Source: Apostichopus japonicus (Eukaryota > Echinodermata > Holothuroidea > Aspidochirotida > Stichopodidae). Taken from it: DNA of 64,000 nucleotides. This document shows, piece by piece, positions 60,171-64,000 of this stretch (position 1 is its first letter; each line of letters opens with the position of its first letter). The translations under genes were made by a program, and so were the position numbers. A model generated the notes under the pieces. It was not told the origin of the DNA and searched no databases. It was given only the letters and a program-made list of their open reading frames with translations. The stretch covers positions 17,432,001 through 17,496,000 of the forward strand of contig NC_092580.1 of assembly GCF_037975245.1 (NCBI RefSeq), given 5' to 3'.

Positions 60171-63100
60171 GAGAACGGATTCACTACAAGTTTGCTGTGA
60201 AGCACAATTATGCAAGAAATTTAGTTTAATTAAGTGAATTCGTAGTTAGAAAAAGTATATTTAAATCGAGACTACACCGGTCCCAAGCGTGGGGGGGGTG
60301 GGGTGGGTAGAAGATAGTATAGCACAAACTTGAGTGTACACCTAATTTATAGCCAAATATGCCTCAAAATACATCATTGGACGTGTCAATTGTTTTTGTT
60401 CGGGTGGATGGGAAGAAGATCCTTGAGACTCGGCTTCAACGGCCTCAGGACCACACCCCCATTTTATAAAAACCCTTGAGAACGCCCCTGTGGGTATATT
60501 TAGTGCAATGCATATTCATTAATTTTACAGTGACAAACATGTATAGTAAAGTGAAACGATAAATTACTCTTCGAAAAAGCCTAAAAATAAAGTAAGGCTA
60601 TAAAATAAAATTTCTAATTCCTTTAAATGATACTATAGAAAACTACGGAACTCAACACGAGTATAGATATGCATGCATAGATGTGCATTCATTCTTATGC
60701 ACATTCGACAATTTACTTCCTTATTAAGTTGGTTTATTATGTACTAGAGATTGCTTTCGATTTGTTACATTTGAGTTGATTACTTAAGTGTTTTTACATC
60801 GATAAAGTAAAAGTAATACTGAACTTGACTACATCAATATTATCACGAAAAATAGACTTTTTGCAATTATTCAAACGTAAGCAGAACCGAGAACGTGTTT
60901 CACCTATACATTATCGCCGTGTTTGCAAAATTACACAATTTAATATGTAAATAACCTTAATAGAATCATAAGAGAGAGAGAAGGGGGTCCTACAGACCAT
61001 AGTCAACATTGGGAATTTTGACCTCGATCGGTGCCCGTGGTAATATGGGCCATATTTGGCTTCGACGTTTACCGAAACGGAAATTACATGCGGAGGTGGA
61101 AACTGGGTAAGGGAGTCTGGAGGAAGTGAGTAGAATTCTAAGGTTGGGGGGTCACAATTACGGAACGTTGGCCTTGGGGGGGGGGGTACCTTATACGATT
61201 CTCATACAGAATGATCGTCTTGGAATACAGAAAACTCCTATATTTGATAGAGCTCATAAAGGATTTGATGAGGTGGTTATTAGTAACAAACGGAATAGGC
61301 TACGTATGTTAGGACTTTATACTTGTAATTTAATAAGTCCTCACGGTTCAATTTGTCGGCCCTGTGGAAATATGTCCCCTGTCTAATTACTTGAATGGGA
61401 TATCCGACGTTCCAGAAATAACAAGTTAAAATGGATACCTGCGTTTCCGATTGGCTTAAATTTTATATCATTGGAAGGATAATTTTGTCTACAACTGACG
61501 TATTGATATTTCTCTTAAAGGGGTTATCTTCCTGTGAAAGGAAATACCTCGAATAAACTGGTTACACTGTGTAAATGTAGATGGAGATTGGAGGCAAAAA
61601 TTGTCGGTAGTCTTCCTCTTTGAATGAAACTATACCAGCTAGTAAACAGGGTTTATCACGGAGATTGAGCACATTGTGATTGACAAGATGGACGTCTACA
61701 TCAATGAAAGAGAAGAGCGTAGTTAATCGGGTGTACATAACAGCTGAGTATAGCATAGGCCTATAGGGCACATTTTCAACAGTGTGCTAATGCCTTCATA
61801 TGTTGTCCGTCGAAGAGCTTTAAAGGCATTGAAGACTCGCTCCAAACTGTTTGCCGGGCTCTTGCTTGCAAGTGAAGTTTTCTTCTTGTCGCTACAAAAT
61901 GCAGACAGTAATTAAACGGGTATTGACCGGATGGGTATTGACCGTAGCTGTAGCCTATGTATTAACTGTACACTGACTAGAGTCTAATTACCGACGGTAG
62001 CAAGCTGTATGTGTGTTCTCAGGGATCAATGGTGGTGTCTAACACTTCTGTTACACCTCATTCGAAACTAGGTCAGATTACCGGCATGAGACGTTTCTTT
62101 GTGCGCGTGTCTTCAATTCCTTTAAGGATGATTGTCATGAAATATGTGCGTTTACAAGTCCCCTTCCTCTCCCCTCGTCATTTTCTTTCTCCCACGTCTT
62201 CTTCCCTCCTTTCCTGCCACATTACGTCAGACCTTTTTTTCATTCTGTGTTGACATATTAGCCTTTCAATTCCCGTTTTTTGCCAGTTACACTACAGACT
62301 GTATGTCGATTTCCTATGGTGAATCCAGCCTTGAATGAGTAAGTTTTGATGTATGCTACTTTCAATTCGATCAAATTTGGCCAGTACACACATGTCGTGT
62401 AAGCTACGCGAAATAACTGTAAGCAGAAACATTTCGAGAGCAAGTTTAACTAACTTCGAGGGTAAGAAATCAATTCCTTGGTGTCTTTTCATGCAAAACG
62501 TCATCATTAATCATATTTCACGACATTTTTATCACATATTGTGTATTTCCACATAAAATAGTAACTAATACGTCCACAAAGTATGCACCCTAACATGCAA
62601 CCTAACAAGTAACGAACAGGGCCTCCAGTAAAGCCTAGCCTAAGCCAGAAGTGCGTTTGTGGTGGTGCAGGTTTTGGTCTACTGAAGAGGTTCACACAAC
62701 CACGGACATCGCCAAAAAAAACTCACAAGTGGACAAATTGTATTGGAATATCTGTACGGTTCTGAGCATTTTATTAATTATGCCCCGACAAGCGAGTATT
62801 GAATGAAACAACTCCATCTTGAAAGTTGAAGTTCATCAAATGTTCTCGTCGGTCAACCATTGGTGAATGAACAAAATCATACTGTTCAGCATTCATAGGG
62901 ATATTCGTCTAGACTATGGCAATATCATTGACACATTTGCCACACACTACCCAGACTAGGTACAGTATCTCTTGTCTATTTAATTCAAATCCTAACCTTA
63001 TCCTATCATTCTGTTTTAGACTAAGGAGTAAGGGTTACAGAACAAAGCTTTACAATGCACCATGTGAAAAATATGTTTCTCTGTGTACTATTCTTCACTT

Positions 63101-64000
63101 CCATATGCCAGAAAATTGCATCTTAAAGTGTTTTATTTGAGCAATCCATGGAGAGGTACCCCAGAGCTTCTGCACTTGATAGTGCTTGTTCCTTTTTATC
63201 TTGTCATGGCTTTTTTATGTCATTTGTACCGAATGTGCTGTTTATAACCAAAAGATCGCACATGTTAACTAAATTTTTGTGGGAGCTTAGCACCCAATTA
63301 CCCTTGTGTTTATTCCTCCATGCATTATTATTTGCCGAATATGCCATAATTGGCACCTTTCACTCGGAATAATGTGTTCCTTTTCTTGCCATGATATGCC
63401 ACTTATGCCGAACATCTGACAATTAAAAACACTCTTAAAAAAAATTTGTTTGCTCTTCGCGCAAAATCATTGGGTTTTCAGTTAACTTATTTTTCACTGG
63501 TAAATACATGGGCTCTGATTTTTCCCGATCTTGGCCTTTTGACGGATACATGTTCAAAATAACTAGCAAGCCTATCCCGAAATTGCAAAGTGGTCACACT
63601 GCATTTTATGCACGATTCCATAAGCAAATAGGTATCTTTGAGTATTTATCTCTGTAAGGCTGAAATCGAGAAAAGGAACTTATAGTTAGCTAATTATAAG
63701 TTACAGATCTTGTCTCCTTCAAGTTTTAGGTTTAATTCAACATGTATCATCATTCTTTTCCTCTCTACAGAAGATTAGCAGAATTCAGAATGTCAGGAAG
63801 ACAAGGTACAGTGAATCTTCGTGTCCATTTTTACTATGTGCAGGAATATTTTATCACAACCTACAGAAAAAGAGTGCTACACGTATGGTTTAGTTCCCTT
63901 ACAGGTTTAAAGCCTTAAAAGTATGGCTGCTTTAATGGTTGTATATCTTAATGGTTTTGAACTTTTGATGTACAGTATCTTACTGACATACACACTTGTA
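60171..64000. other. Non-coding sequence, no gene recognised
   Basis: Holds G-rich runs near 60289-60310 and 61176-61186, and a short GA run near 60970. No open frame above about 86 codons and none with a known motif. A pyrimidine tract plus CTACAG near 63770 followed by an ATG is a weak candidate for a further gene's exon beyond the window. Confidence 0.55.

Noticed and set aside
63770-63820. Possible first exon of another gene (pyrimidine tract, ACAG, then ATGTCAGGAAGA)
   Set aside because: The possible donor after it is weak, only about five codons are present, and likeness to a histone start is too short to mean anything.

Overview
The window is animal nuclear DNA. It is AT-rich, has GT-AG introns, AATAAA signals, large satellite arrays and two intron-containing receptor genes. 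The receptors join a cysteine-rich somatomedin-B-like domain to a secretin/Methuselah-like seven-helix domain. That pairing suggests a marine invertebrate, and I favour an echinoderm, but the organism is an inference.

1-36,000: a satellite block. Four head-to-tail units of about 6.22-6.24 kb (phases starting at 1, 6222, 12456 and 18693) are followed by the head of a fifth (24930-25367). Next comes a rearranged zone of 0.56-1.3 kb blocks (25368-32700), and then a diverged terminal half-unit (32700-35930). Each unit has a T/G-rich zone built from 117-119 bp monomers, a 276-284 bp inverted-repeat element (absent from the terminal half-unit), ATCT/ATGT-type sequence, GTAG/GTCT arrays flanking a non-repetitive island of 324 bp, and an AT-rich stretch. 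The long open frames here (Leu/Cys/Phe-rich on +, Lys/Gln/Ser/Thr-rich on -, Arg-Ser-Val-Gly repeats) are products of the tetranucleotide repeats, not genes.

36,000-40,300: single-copy non-coding sequence with an 11-bp perfect inverted repeat around a TGACGTC site and a 270-bp tandem duplication just upstream of the first gene. 40,301-44,885: receptor gene 1 (three coding exons, 929 codons). 44,886-49,540: intergenic, with a three-copy repeat of about 215 bp. 49,541-55,944: receptor gene 2 (three coding exons, 945 codons), a tandem paralogue with the same exon layout and intron phases. Its second intron holds a 449-bp inverted-repeat element and a separate 301-bp direct-repeat-flanked segment with a hammerhead-ribozyme-like motif on the minus strand. 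56,570-64,000: no gene recognised; it holds a 78-bp minisatellite (about 7 copies) and G-runs.

The two receptors are the only protein genes I can support. They probably belong to a locally expanded family of cell-surface receptors. The satellite block, the inverted-repeat elements and the ribozyme-like element are the parts most worth follow-up.
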